Shown here: positions 31,416 to 41,232 of the stretch, piece by piece | How the letters are laid out: every line of letters starts with the position of its first letter | How positions within the stretch are numbered: the first letter of the stretch is position 1 | Assembly (NCBI GenBank): GCA_013396995.1 | Contig: VWZP01010183.1 | Location: forward strand, 62,001 to 126,000 | From: Dicaeum eximium | Taxonomy: Eukaryota > Chordata > Aves > Passeriformes > Dicaeidae | Length of the DNA: 64,000 nucleotides | Direction of reading: 5' to 3' | Position numbers and translations under genes: made by a program | The notes under the pieces: generated by a model | The model's database searches: none | What the model was told of the DNA's origin: nothing | What the model saw: the letters and a program-made list of their open reading frames with translations, nothing else

Positions 31416-32330
31416 TGACCTGACCACAGCCATGTTTTACTCACCAGAGCAGACCTCTCATCTGAGGAGAAGAGAAGCAATGGATTCTGCCCAGTGTATC
31501 TCAATGGCATCTGAGTGTTTACATTGTGTGTAAACCCCTTTATTCTCATAGATCTGCTGTGCCAGCCTTGCATCCACACAGTCCAGCAGAGCCCACTGCT
31601 GCTCTCCTCACCTGGCTGCAGCAGGGCCCCTCTAGTTCTTGTCATGGTACTCGCTGCTCACCTCGTGCAGATTTGAACTGAAGGTGCCTTCAGGAGGATC
31701 AGAAGTGACATTGGCCCTTTTATTCTGTCTGAGCACATGCCCACTGCAAACTGGGGTGGCATTTATCCTTGAAGAATTTCCTACAGTTGTTGTTTTCCCT
31801 CTCAACTCACATACCCATGCTGCTGGAGCAGAGGTGGGGTTTTCCCTCCCACTTCCTCTTGTCCTCTCCGTGGTCATGCAGGTAAAACCACAGCTTGCTT
31901 GTGGTGTCTCCTCTTTCTCAAGAGGGGGCTGGTTGCTCCCAACAGCAGAGATTCTGGTCCCTACTGGTGTGACATGGGACATTTCCACAGTCCACAGTCC
32001 ATGGGCTGGTCCACAGTCTTAGACAGTCTTTTTACATAGTTGATACACAGGTTGGTAGGAAGGAAAAAAGATTATCTTCATCATCAGAGTTGGGGAGTCA
32101 CCTTTCACCCTTTGTTCTGTTGATATCAGTGGCAGTGAGCCTCTGTATAACTCTCTGCCCCATGGATTGTATACACTGGACCTCATCTGCATTTACAGGG
32201 GACTGCTGGTTATTTGAATCCCTAGGGACTCTCTCCAAGAGCCAGCTCCCTCAGGTACTGGGTACCTTCTCCTTGGTGTTCCATCAGCTTGGGAGCACTA
32301 CTTGATCATCCTTGAGGGAATACCTTTCCC

Positions 32331-32867
32331 TCACACTCGACAGGAGTTGCCTCCAGAGGCTGAGAGTTTCTGTGCCCTTCCCAGTGTCCTTGTCAATGCC
32401 CACATCCCACGACAGAGATCCCAGATGCTTGGCTTCACTTCATCTATTCCCATAGCACGGGCTGTAGTATCCCAGCATTGGAGCAGTTGGGTCACCAGGG
32501 GCTCAACCTGACTGGCAGCTGAAATCTCTTCACATCTCAGCTCACCTGGGGATAGGGATTGGGTGGTTATCTCCAGCCCTGCCTCTTCTTCCTGTTGTGA
32601 GGGCCCTGTTTCCTCTTTATCCCTCTCTATGCAAACTGATTTGGTCTTGGATTTCTTCTGTATAGGGGCGAATGCTGCCTGCACGGGTTGTTCCTGTGCT
32701 TCAGCTGCAGTTGGAGTGGCCATGGTGCCTGTTGCTCTGCTTTCCTCCTCCTCCCCCTGAGGGTGATGTCTAGTGAAAATAGATAAATGATAAATGATCT
32801 GATAAATGTCTGATAAATGCTGACCAGCACACTGCAGTGAGGCTCCTCGCTGGAACTGCCACAGCAT
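32331..32867 (-). pseudogene. Gag-like relic of the ERVL element
   Basis: An uninterrupted minus-strand frame of 178 codons with a Gln/Lys-rich stretch followed by acidic and Ser-Leu-Ser-Pro-Gly-Glu-Leu words and a Leu-Leu-Gln-Cys-Trp-Asp motif, which resembles the N-terminal part of avian ERVL gag proteins as I recognise them. It ends in the element without the rest of gag or any pol, so it is a relic rather than a working gene. Assignment rests on pattern recognition and its place between LTRs. Confidence 0.55.
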
Positions 32868-33554
32868 TCTCCTTGTAAATGCTCTGTCACTTCTACAGCA
32901 TCTTGCACTTGTTCAAGGGGACACTTCCAAACCATTGGAGGAGAGAACTTCTTCCAAAAGTGGCCCATTTTCTCCCACATTCCGTGCCAGTCATGACTAT
33001 TCCCCATCAGGGTAGATCTCTGAATACCCTCCCTAGAAATCTCTTTCTTGACTCCAAAAATTATGTGGACTGCCCTAAGGAGACCTGGCAAAAATATGAT
33101 TCCAAAGGGAATTCAGAACTTCAAAAGCTGTTTTAACAGGCCTCAAGGGGGAAAAGTGGGTGAAAGGCTGGGGAAAATCATCCTCCCCTGTTCCCCCCAC
33201 GGGTTGGTCATGATTGTTATTACTGGACTCCCAAAGGTAGTGCCCAAGGTAAGGGTAGAAAAGCAACACTCAAGACATATCCCAAATTACCCTCACTGCC
33301 CTTGATGTTCATGTCATAAACTAACAGAGCAATCCTGATCCCTCTCCCTGCTCTGAGAAAGAGCACTGTGATGGGAACATACAGAAATATGTACAGGGCT
33401 AGGTACCCACATGAGCAGACCAAGCAACATTTTGACCAGTGGCTCCAGTACCTAATACAGAAAAGTTTAGATCAAATTTGTTTCCAACCCACTCTGGGCA
33501 CATCTGTTGTTATCCCAACCGTTCAAGCTCTACATTGGATGCTAAAAAATAAGC

Positions 33555-33967
33555 TGTTGTGGTTTAGGAATGGTATTCCCCAATTTAGTGCCCACTATAG
33601 CCATGTGCTGCCACAACCCTCACCTCCTTCCTTCCCTGCAGTGGAATGGAGAGGAGAATTGAAGGCACAAAAGGTAAAAAAGTCACAGGTTGAGATAGGA
33701 ACAATTGACTGGGAACAGCAATGAGATAAGAAAAATTAACAGCAACAATATTAATAACAAAAGTGTACAAAAGAGAGCAAATCACATGCAAAATGCTCAC
33801 CACAGTGCATGCTACCCTGATTGGAAGAGATCCCTTCTCCCTTGAAGAGACTCCCTTCCCCCTGCCCCAGCAATGATGTGAGGTGGTGTAAAAGAGCCTC
33901 TGGGTCCTGGCCATGTCCCCTCATGGCTACTGCAAAAATTGACTCTGTCCTGGCTGGAACCAGGCCA
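33555..33967 (-). repeat. 5' LTR of the antisense ERVL element
   Basis: Reads as an LTR on the minus strand, beginning at 33967 (tggcctggttcc) and ending ...aaaccacaaca at 33555. The middle shows the conserved gttgagatag and ataagaaaaatt words shared with the left copy. Confidence 0.7.
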
Positions 33968-33985
33968 GGGGTGACTGTGATCCCA

Positions 33986-34006
33986 TGTGTGTGTGTGTGT
34001 GTGTGT
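33986..34006. repeat. (TG)n microsatellite
   Basis: Ten or eleven TG units, 18 bases outside the 5' LTR of the ERVL element. Confidence 0.9.
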
Positions 34007-36352
34007 AGGTTTTAGTACCTGTGTGGGTTGATGTTTCTCATGCAAAAGAGCATTTCTTGGGTGTTGATCTGGTTTAGCTACCTCACGGTGCAAGCTGGGT
34101 GCTGTTGTCACTGGGTTTTGTATTGGGGATGGGGTGGGGAGTTTGTGGTGTAACACTTGTTTTTGTTTGGTTTTTTTTTTCCTCTTAATTATTATTGTTA
34201 CGGTTTTGACACTTGAATTCATCCTGGGGACAGGTGGCCTCACTCCCACGTTGGTGCATGTCTGAGCCAGCCCGTGTTCCCCTCCTTGCCTGCTCCTGGG
34301 CAGGGCAGCAAGGCTGGAGCCCCTGCACTGCCAGCTCCCACCTCTGCAGTGGGATCCCTCAGCGCAGTTGCAACACCAATATTTTGCTCCCATTTCTAGT
34401 GGGATTCTTGGTCTGAGGATCTGTGGTGTTGCCATTGGTTATTTGGTTGATTGGCAGCCTGGATGTGGCTCCCATCGTGTCCCGTGGAAGGCTGGAAAGG
34501 GGACTTTGAAAGGCTCAGCTCAGCCCATATTTCTTCCTCTGCTCTCACAGATACTCTCTGTGGGTGTGATGAAGTTCTCAACTGGAAAATGTCTGTGCAA
34601 AGCACATTGCTGGAATGGGCTGGTTCTAGCCACCACTTTCCAGAGCCTGCTGCAGCTGCAGGGCAGTGGGGACTTGGTGCTGTAAAAGCCTCTGCTCAAG
34701 TTGGGGGTGGTCTGTGAGAAGCTGATTCTGGTGTGTGATGTTTGATTTTTCACTCCCAAAACACGTAGTTGTGTCTGGACTCAGTGCCAGGCCCTGAACA
34801 TAAACAAGGGTGGCCTTGGAGCCCCCAGCTTAGCCCTGCCTGAGGCTGGGAGCTGCCCTGGCCCAGAGGGGCTGGGAGCTCTGAGCCACTCGGTCAGTTT
34901 GGGGTGCAGGTCCTCCCAAACAGTAAAGCACAAGGTCCCACATGCAGGTGGGTCTAGGAGGGGTGGTCCCTGGGACTCTGGCCCATCAGAGCTCAGATGG
35001 GACCGTGGGCTGGGACAGCTGAGGAGGAGCAGGAGGTGGTCTGGGATGAGGGCTCTTTGCCTGCCAGTGGCTGTGGTGAGCTGTTCCATCCCTGAGCACT
35101 GTGCTGGCTGCTCCCTGGAGCTCAGGCTGCACAACTGAAGTCCCCTCTGGTGGTCTCAGAGCCTCTCTGAGAGCCCCTCCAGGGCAGGGACAGTTTGGAG
35201 CTGCCTTTGTACCACACACCTCATTTTTCTTTGCCCTTGGGCGCCTTGATTTGTGACAAGGATGTGATCATACCTGCAGTCCTTCCTCGAGTTGCTGGGT
35301 TATGCTTTTTTCCCCAGGGCCTAACTTTGCTCTGGGGGTCTCCTCAGCCCCAGCACACAGGGGCCAGCTCCAGCCTCTGCAGAGGGTGCAGGGCTGCCCC
35401 AAAGCTGAGCTTTGCACAACAGGGGAGGAAAGAGTCAGGAGCCTAAAAGCACTGGAAACCCAAACCACTGTGAGCCCTCCTGAGCAGTGTCCCCTCCCTG
35501 TCACCTCCAGCTCTGATGACACAGGATGGGCTGGCCAGCTGTGAGGAGTGGGAGCTCTGAGGTCCCATCCTGTCCCCCCCAGGTGCATTGTTCCTCCTCA
35601 CCACCTCTGACCACAGCTGCTTTGGGGTCTCAGTTGCTGCCTCTTGCCTTGGTGCTGCTAAATCAGTGCCTGCTTCCCACGGTGCTCTCCCAGTGCCCTA
35701 CACCAGTCCTTCCCCTGCCCCACACTGCAGAGAGTCCAGGTACAGTCCCTGCCGAGCACAGGGCTCCACCTTGCTTTCCACGTGCTCCCTGGAGCTTCAC
35801 TTTCTCCTGCAGGCTGCATGGCCTTCTGAGCCCCCCTCACCCTTCTGGGAAGGGACGAGGACCTCCAGCCCCTCCAGGTGCTGCCTGGTGCTCCAGCTGT
35901 AACTGCGACAGAGGCCAGCACAGACCCAATTCCCAGAAAAGTACAGCCCTGCACCTTCCTCCTGCCCCAGGGCTTGTCCCCTCATCCACCACAGCTCTGC
36001 CCTGGTTCCTTCCAATTGCTCCTCGTGGCCTGGGACCCCAGGTCCAGCCCCACACAAGGCTGGAGCAGCTGCAGCACTGTGTCACCTGCTCCATCACTCC
36101 TTTCCGCACAAGGAGCACAACAGCAGATGCCTTTTCACTCTTGGAGCTGTTTGCAGAGGCCAGCTGCTCTGAAGGCTGGTGGTGTCTCTGTGGGGGTTGT
36201 GCAGCCCAGCCCCGGTCTGGGTTTGTCAGAGCATGAGGTGTGTGCGTGTGTTTTATACCTTGGTGTGTTCCTGTAAATAGTGTAAGTTATTGTGGTCTCC
36301 TGCTGTACGTTTTTCAATTGCTGTGTTTGTTTCTTGCCTTTTTGTCTTTGCA

Positions 36353-36358
36353 AATAAA
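36353..36358 (+). terminator. Polyadenylation signal, probable KIF21B end
   Basis: AATAAA inside gcaaataaaatgttcttgac, preceded by T-rich sequence. First canonical signal I see downstream of either KIF21B stop codon. Confidence 0.65.
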
Positions 36359-36519
36359 ATGTTCTTGACATGAAGGGATGGAGCACAGAGGTGGCTTTGA
36401 GGAGGGAAAGGACAAAGCCAGGAGCCTCCTATCCCCTCCTGTTCCCATGTGCCTGGCCCAGGGGCTGGGGGATAGATGGGGAGGGGGGACTGTGCTCCTT
36501 CCCTTCTGGCCCTGCCCGG

Positions 36520-36610
36520 TGGAGTGGAAAGTGTCCCTCTCCATGACAGGGGATTAGGCGTGGTGGTCCTTAAAGGTCCCTTCCACCCCACAACATTCTG
36601 TGATTCTATA
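36520..36610 (+). mobile_element. CR1 3' end, short fragment
   Basis: ccctctccatgacaggg, cttaaaggtcccttccaccc and the tail acattctgtgattctataat mark the last ~90 bases of a CR1. Confidence 0.75.
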
Positions 36611-36627
36611 ATCCTGTTGGCTGGGGG

Positions 36628-36898
36628 AAGATTGGACAAGAGGAAACAGTCTTAAGTTGTTCCAGGGGAGGTTCAGGTTGGATATTGGGGGAAATTTCTG
36701 CACCAAAAGGGTGGTTAGGCCTTGGCACGGGCTGCCCAGGGCAGTGGTGGAGTCACCATTCCTGGAAGTGTTCAAAAGACGTGTGGGGGTGGCATTTGGG
36801 GACATGGTTTCATGGTGAACATGGCAGTGCTGGGGGAGTGGTTGGATTTGATGATCTTAGAGGGCTTTTCCAAACAACGTTTCCATGATTCTGGGGTG
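36628..36898 (+). mobile_element. CR1 LINE 3' fragment
   Basis: Immediately after the previous piece: acaagaggaaacagtcttaa, ggttggatattgggggaaat, gctgcccagggcagtggtgg, ggtttcatggtgaacatggc, gatgatcttagagggctttt and tttccatgattctgg. Belongs to a different CR1 subfamily from the preceding tail. Confidence 0.88.
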
Positions 36899-36943
36899 AC
36901 CTGGGCCCCTGTAGGCAGCAGGTCCTCAGGCAGACGGGGCAGA

Positions 36944-36957
36944 NNNNNNNNNNNNNN
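36944..36957. other. Assembly gap (14 N)
   Basis: A run of 14 undetermined bases directly before a G-rich tandem repeat. The true missing length is not known. Confidence 0.98.
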
Positions 36958-37145
36958 CAGGGTCCTTCGAGGGGTGCGGGGTCCTGCGGGGCCGGGGGAG
37001 ATGCTGGGGTGCGATGCAGTGTCCTGCGGGATGGGGGGATGTTGGGGGAGTGCAGGGTCCTGCTGGTGGGAGATTTTGGGGCAGATGCTGGGGGTGGGGC
37101 CGGCAGGGACCTTGCCGGTGCGGGGTTCTGCTGTGGGGGATGTGT
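36958..37145. repeat. G-rich degenerate minisatellite
   Basis: Imperfect units around the words gggtcctgcgggg and gggggagatgctgggg repeat about five times. It includes a clean G-quadruplex pattern at 36971-36998 (four G4+ runs with loops of 3, 6 and 2 bases), which fits the adjacent sequencing gap. Confidence 0.75.
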
Positions 37146-40109
37146 GACACGGTGTCAGCGTGTGGTGCCTGCTGGCCCCCGAGGTGAGCGATGCCGGAAC
37201 GCAAAGACGCCGGGCAGCCACAGCCTCCTCCGGGGTGGGGAGGGGGACAGCGACCTGCAACCCCTCAGGGCCCGCCTCAGCTCCTGCAGCTCCCGTTTTC
37301 CCTTTTCCAGCCAGACAGCACTGTGGAACTGGTCAGATAGAGCAGCGGAGCTGTGCCCACACTGACCCCGGACGCGGTCCCTCCCACACACCCCCTGCCC
37401 TGAGAAGCTGGGGCCGCAGCCCGGGTTTCAAACATGCCTGCAGTGCTGGTCCTGGGCAATGCCAGGCCAGCTCTGAGGGGTCTCTGCGGGCTGGCAGTGC
37501 CCAGAGGTGTCCCAGCCCCCAGCACCGTGCCCTGCATCACCCTCAGCCTGTGACGTGGCTGTCACCTGGCAGGAGCCTCCCTACCAACAGCCACCGTGGT
37601 GCTGCCAGGGCGAGTGGCAGCCTTGGGTTACAAACATGGGGGTGTCATGGGCCCGACTCCCCCTGGCAGGGCAGGTGACATCGCAGCATCCTGCTCCCAC
37701 CTGGTGCCTCAGCCATTCATGGCACCGCAGACACTTCCACTTGCCACTCATCATGTCACCATATCACGCCACACTCACGGCCCCCTCTCTCATGCTGCAG
37801 CAAGATACCAAGCCTGGCTGGCAGTGACCTGTGCCATGCACCCCACATGCCTAAAGGTGCACCGGCCTAGCAGCAAGGGACAGAGCCCTGGGAGCTACCA
37901 ACTCTGGTGACGAGATGCTGGCAGCCCTGTGCCACCCGTTCTCAGGCTGAAGGAGGAGTTGCTCTGAGCCCATCAGGGCTGTGGCTGCTTCTGGGCAGGG
38001 GAGGGTCCCATGGGCACCATTCTGCACCTTGCTGTGCCCCGTGGCTTTAGGGAGGCCATGGGGACACCTGAGGAGAGGCTTATGCTGTCCCACGCTCCCC
38101 ACACAGTGTTTCAGCATCTCCAGAGAGTGCTGGCCATGGTGATCTCCCCAGGGCCCTTTATAGGGCCCAGGTTGTGGCACATCAGTGGACAAATGGGCAG
38201 GAAGGACATTCCTGCAGGCAGGAAAGCTGGAGGGTACCTGCAGGGGATTGGGGAGGATAGCTCAGATCCACTGGCCTCCTGATTCCCGAACCCAAGGGGA
38301 AGGAAGGGGCGGGCTGAGTCCCAGGAGGCCATGGAGGGCTCCCGCTATGCCAAGCACACATGGGAGGCTGAGGGTGTCACTCCCTGGGAGCCCCTCTCCA
38401 TTGCCTGGGTGCATTGACTGGCTGTGGTGCCTCCCTGAGGTCAGTGTGCAAGGAAGGGAGACCTGGAAAGGGGGTGCTCAGGGTGGTCTGTGCCAGACAG
38501 CCCTGCCAGGCAGCCACCAGATTCCCTGTCCTGAGAAGAGCTGTGGGTGGGTGGGCTGCACACAGCTCCGGCAGGAGGCTCCCAAATGGCCACCTCATCA
38601 CCCCTTGGCCGGTGGCCCAGGGGATGGCCCAATGTTGGCATGTCCCACCCTGCTCCAGGGACACTGCAGTGTAGTGGTGGGTGGAAAAACCTCCCCCAGG
38701 GGCACCTTTCCAACCATACACAGTGGCAGCCTGGCGGGCAGCCAAGTCCCCAGGCACGGGGGAACCCTGGGCTCAATCCCTGGTTGGATGCATGGCCAGG
38801 CTCTGTATCTGCTTTCCCTGGTGGCCCTGGCTTGCCCTGTGGCAGTGATGGACGGGGCTGCTCCCTTGCGTGGGGATGTCCCTGTGGGATGCTCTGTCCA
38901 GGAAACAGAAGGGCTGGCAGCACCCAGCACTCGTGACTGTGCTGCGGAGGAATGAAGCTGGGGTAGGTGATCAGCTAGGGGGACCCGGTGCCTCCTGGCT
39001 GCCACTGTGTATCCTCCTGGGGGATGTGACACTGGGGACAGGACATGAGCCACCCTGCCCTTGCTGGTCCGTGTGCCAAACTGGAGTATCCATGTTTGCA
39101 ACAGTCTGTCACCACAGTGTCACAGGAGATGGTTTGCTGCCAGGTTTGAAGTGATAAGGACCCTGAAGTGACAAGGAGGCAGCTGTGTGACGCCAGGGTC
39201 TGCTCTGCTCCCAGGTGCCCAGGATTGCCTCAGTCTGCATGTGGCATGGACGTGGCTGGATCAGCAAAGAACCAGAACCAGGCAAAGGGGTGCCCCAGCT
39301 TTGGCTGGGACTGGCCTGGGGCTCTCTTGCCATCACAGGGCTAAACCCAGCAGGAATATACCTCAAAGTACCCCAAGTACCCCTGCCCAAGGCCAGAGAG
39401 GCAAGAGCCACCAAAGGTACTTCCCCAAATGCATCCCACAACCCTGCCTTGTCCCTTGGCACATGTCCCTGGTGAGCATGCATGCCTGCTGGTGCCAGGC
39501 GCAGGTGACAGGGCAGGGCATGGGCTGTCACAGCTCTGCAGCCTGTCCCAGGCCTCCCCCAGGCAAAAATCGACCCATTCTGGCAGACAGAGCAGCAATT
39601 CTTAGGCACTTGCCTGGTCTCTGCTGTACCCCCACAAAGACCAGCTGTCCCCACCTGAGTCCTGCTCCCAGCAGGTACCCTGTCCCCTTTTTGTCCTGCT
39701 TGGTCACTGAGACCCTCTTCCTGCTCTGGGAAATGTGTGCCTGTGCCATCCAAGCCTGTGCTCCAGGCATGGCCAGGGCACCCACAGGTGCACCTGCTGA
39801 CTCGCAGGGCTGGGCTGCCCAGGTGGGTGCCTGGGGCAGTGTCCTGGCTCCGTTGCCACAGGCAAACCCCAGGTAGGGATCTACAGGCCCCAGGGCCCAC
39901 CCCGACCCCATGGGTGGTTTTGGCTGCAAGAGCTGAGTGAACCTGCTGCTGTGAGCAAACAAACATGAGCCTGGCAAGAAAACAGCCCGTGAAGCCAGTG
40001 TGGGTGAAACTCTGGGCACCGGTGGGGCACGGGCTCTGACAATGATTAAACTGGCCAGCCCAGATTTCCCGGCAAGGCAGCGCAGGGCTGGGACCCGGTG
40101 GTTCATATT

Positions 40110-40117
40110 ATGCAAAT
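40110..40117 (+). promoter_or_regulatory. Octamer (POU) site upstream of ELF3
   Basis: Perfect ATGCAAAT, 82 bases upstream of the TATA box. Matches the POU-factor octamer; function is inferred from position. Confidence 0.55.
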
Positions 40118-40150
40118 CACCTGGATCTGGGAGCATGAACGTTTGGGGCT

Positions 40151-40160
40151 GGAATTCCCC
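40151..40160 (+). promoter_or_regulatory. NF-kappaB site, ELF3 promoter
   Basis: GGAATTCCCC fits the GGRRNNYYCC consensus and lies 32 bases upstream of the TATA box. Mammalian ELF3 (ESE-1) is induced by IL-1 and TNF through a promoter kappaB site (established), so a counterpart at this place is credible. Confidence 0.65.
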
Positions 40161-40191
40161 TCGGGCTGCCAGATTGTTACGCCGCCCAAGC

Positions 40192-40198
40192 TATAAAA
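40192..40198 (+). promoter_or_regulatory. TATA box, ELF3 promoter
   Basis: TATAAAA in gctataaaagcagaggc. It predicts initiation near 40222. Mammalian ELF3 also has a TATA promoter. Confidence 0.75.
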
Positions 40199-40221
40199 GC
40201 AGAGGCACGGGTAGGGCTTGC

Positions 40222-40336
40222 CCATCGGCACCAGCCTCACGGGGCCCATGAGCAGTGGCTAGTGGCCAGCCAGGGCTCCGTCTCCCCTTGCTCCCCTCTG
40301 GATTACCCGCTGCTCCTGGAGTTGCCAGCACAGAAG
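40222..40336 (+). other. Probable non-coding exon 1 of ELF3
   Basis: Starts about 25-30 bases after the TATA box and ends at a donor-like AAG|gtacca (40336/40337). ELF3 translation starts in the second exon in other vertebrates, so an untranslated first exon is expected. Exact edges are inferred. Confidence 0.45.
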
Positions 40337-40879
40337 GTACCAAAGCTTTTTTTGCCGAGGCCTGTTGACGTCCCTGAGGCCAGGACAGCTGCTTTGCTCT
40401 CCTCCCCGTGCACCTTCGCTCTCACCGGGGGATGTGCTCTGGCCTTTCCTCGCTCCACGTTTGCTCTCTCAGCGCAGCCGAGGCCCTCTGGGGGCCTGCG
40501 GGACGCAGCTCCCCTCCAGCCGCAGGGCTGCTAAAGCGGACAGCACGATTTGGCTTTTTGTGAGGCCCGGGCAGGGGCTGGTCCTCTCCTGGCCGCAGTG
40601 GCTGGGATGTGCTTGTTGCGACTGGCGGAGAGGACTGGAGCTGCGGGCACGGCAGTGGGCGGCGGGGCAGCCATGGGCCCAGGAGTGCCCGAACCCCCGC
40701 CCATAGAGGGGCTGTGCCTCACTGTTCTCTGCCAGCCACCTTCTTGCTGTCACCCCTTGCTGGCTGGCAGCAGGGTGAGGCCAGGCTGCTGGGGACATGG
40801 CTCTTCACGAGCAGAGTGACGCCACGTCCCCAGTTTGCTCCGGCTCAGCCGCCCTCAGTGCTGGCCCCTGAGGAGGTGG

Positions 40880-40886
40880 TGAGTCA
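40880..40886 (+). promoter_or_regulatory. AP-1 site in ELF3 intron 1
   Basis: Perfect TGAGTCA about 190 bases before the coding start. Palindromic and a plausible enhancer element; no functional evidence from sequence alone. Confidence 0.4.
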
Positions 40887-41069
40887 GAGCCCAGCCAGCA
40901 GGTGCTGGCTGCATATTTCTGCAGAAGTGACCTGAGAGGTGACATGGGTGGAGGGAGGGACAGCTCGACCTCACCCAACCTGACTCTGGGGTGCTGCAGG
41001 TGCTGGGGGCCTGGGTCCCTCTGCCTCCACGGGTCCAGGGCTCACTGTCATCTCTCGGCACAGAGCTCG

Positions 41070-41232
41070 ATGGCAGGATCTTGTGAGATCAGCAACATCT
41101 TCTCCAACTACATCAGCGCCATGTACCAGCCGGACGAGGCACAGCCAACTTTGGACATGCTGGGACACCTTGGGGATGACAGCAACCTGGGGCTCAGCCT
41201 CCCTGCCAGCCAGCCCCCAGCACAGAGCACAG
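41070..41232 (+). CDS. ELF3 first coding exon
   Basis: MAGSCEISNIFSNYISAMYQ and onward, residues 1-54. The exon itself begins at 41064 after acceptor cggcacag; donor gtagga. The central part is less conserved than the ends. Confidence 0.93.

Larger units (their letters stand above)
31177..33967 (-). mobile_element. ERVL-type endogenous retrovirus, internally deleted, antisense to KIF21B
   Basis: Two related direct segments border the element. Plus-strand 31177 (tgtcctgatttagg) and 33555 (tgttgtggtttagg) begin alike and share several further blocks, for example caacaatattaataacaaaa. The right copy runs to ggaaccaggcca (33967), giving a 413-base LTR with TG...CA ends; the left copy matches only to about 31415. 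A gag-like frame lies between them on the minus strand. No recognisable polymerase or envelope is left. I saw no clear target-site duplication, so the edges are approximate. Confidence 0.75.
28741..36370 (+). other. Probable KIF21B 3' UTR
   Basis: No new coding exon is recognised between the exon 36 stop and 36353. The only canonical AATAAA I see in this span is at 36353, after an AT-rich block (36260-36360) typical of a transcript end. It holds (TG)n at 30511, an antisense ERVL element (31177-33967), (TG)n at 33986 and a T/A-rich patch near 34170-34200. Assigning the whole span to one 3' UTR is inference. Confidence 0.55.
36371..40109. other. KIF21B-ELF3 intergenic interval
   Basis: About 3.7 kb between the probable KIF21B poly(A) site and the ELF3 promoter. 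It has two CR1 pieces, the assembly gap and a G-rich minisatellite. Long open frames on either strand (for example 39109-39966 minus, 38185-38955 plus) look like GC-driven chance frames: no start context, no splice pattern and no family I recognise. Confidence 0.6.

Noticed and set aside
38185..38955. 256-codon plus-strand frame between KIF21B and ELF3
   Set aside because: No domain, no conservation signal visible and strong GC bias; nothing distinguishes it from chance.
39109..39966. 285-codon minus-strand frame upstream of ELF3
   Set aside because: Low-information Gly/Ala/Pro/Cys-rich translation, no splice or start context, and comparable open frames exist on the other strand of the same DNA.
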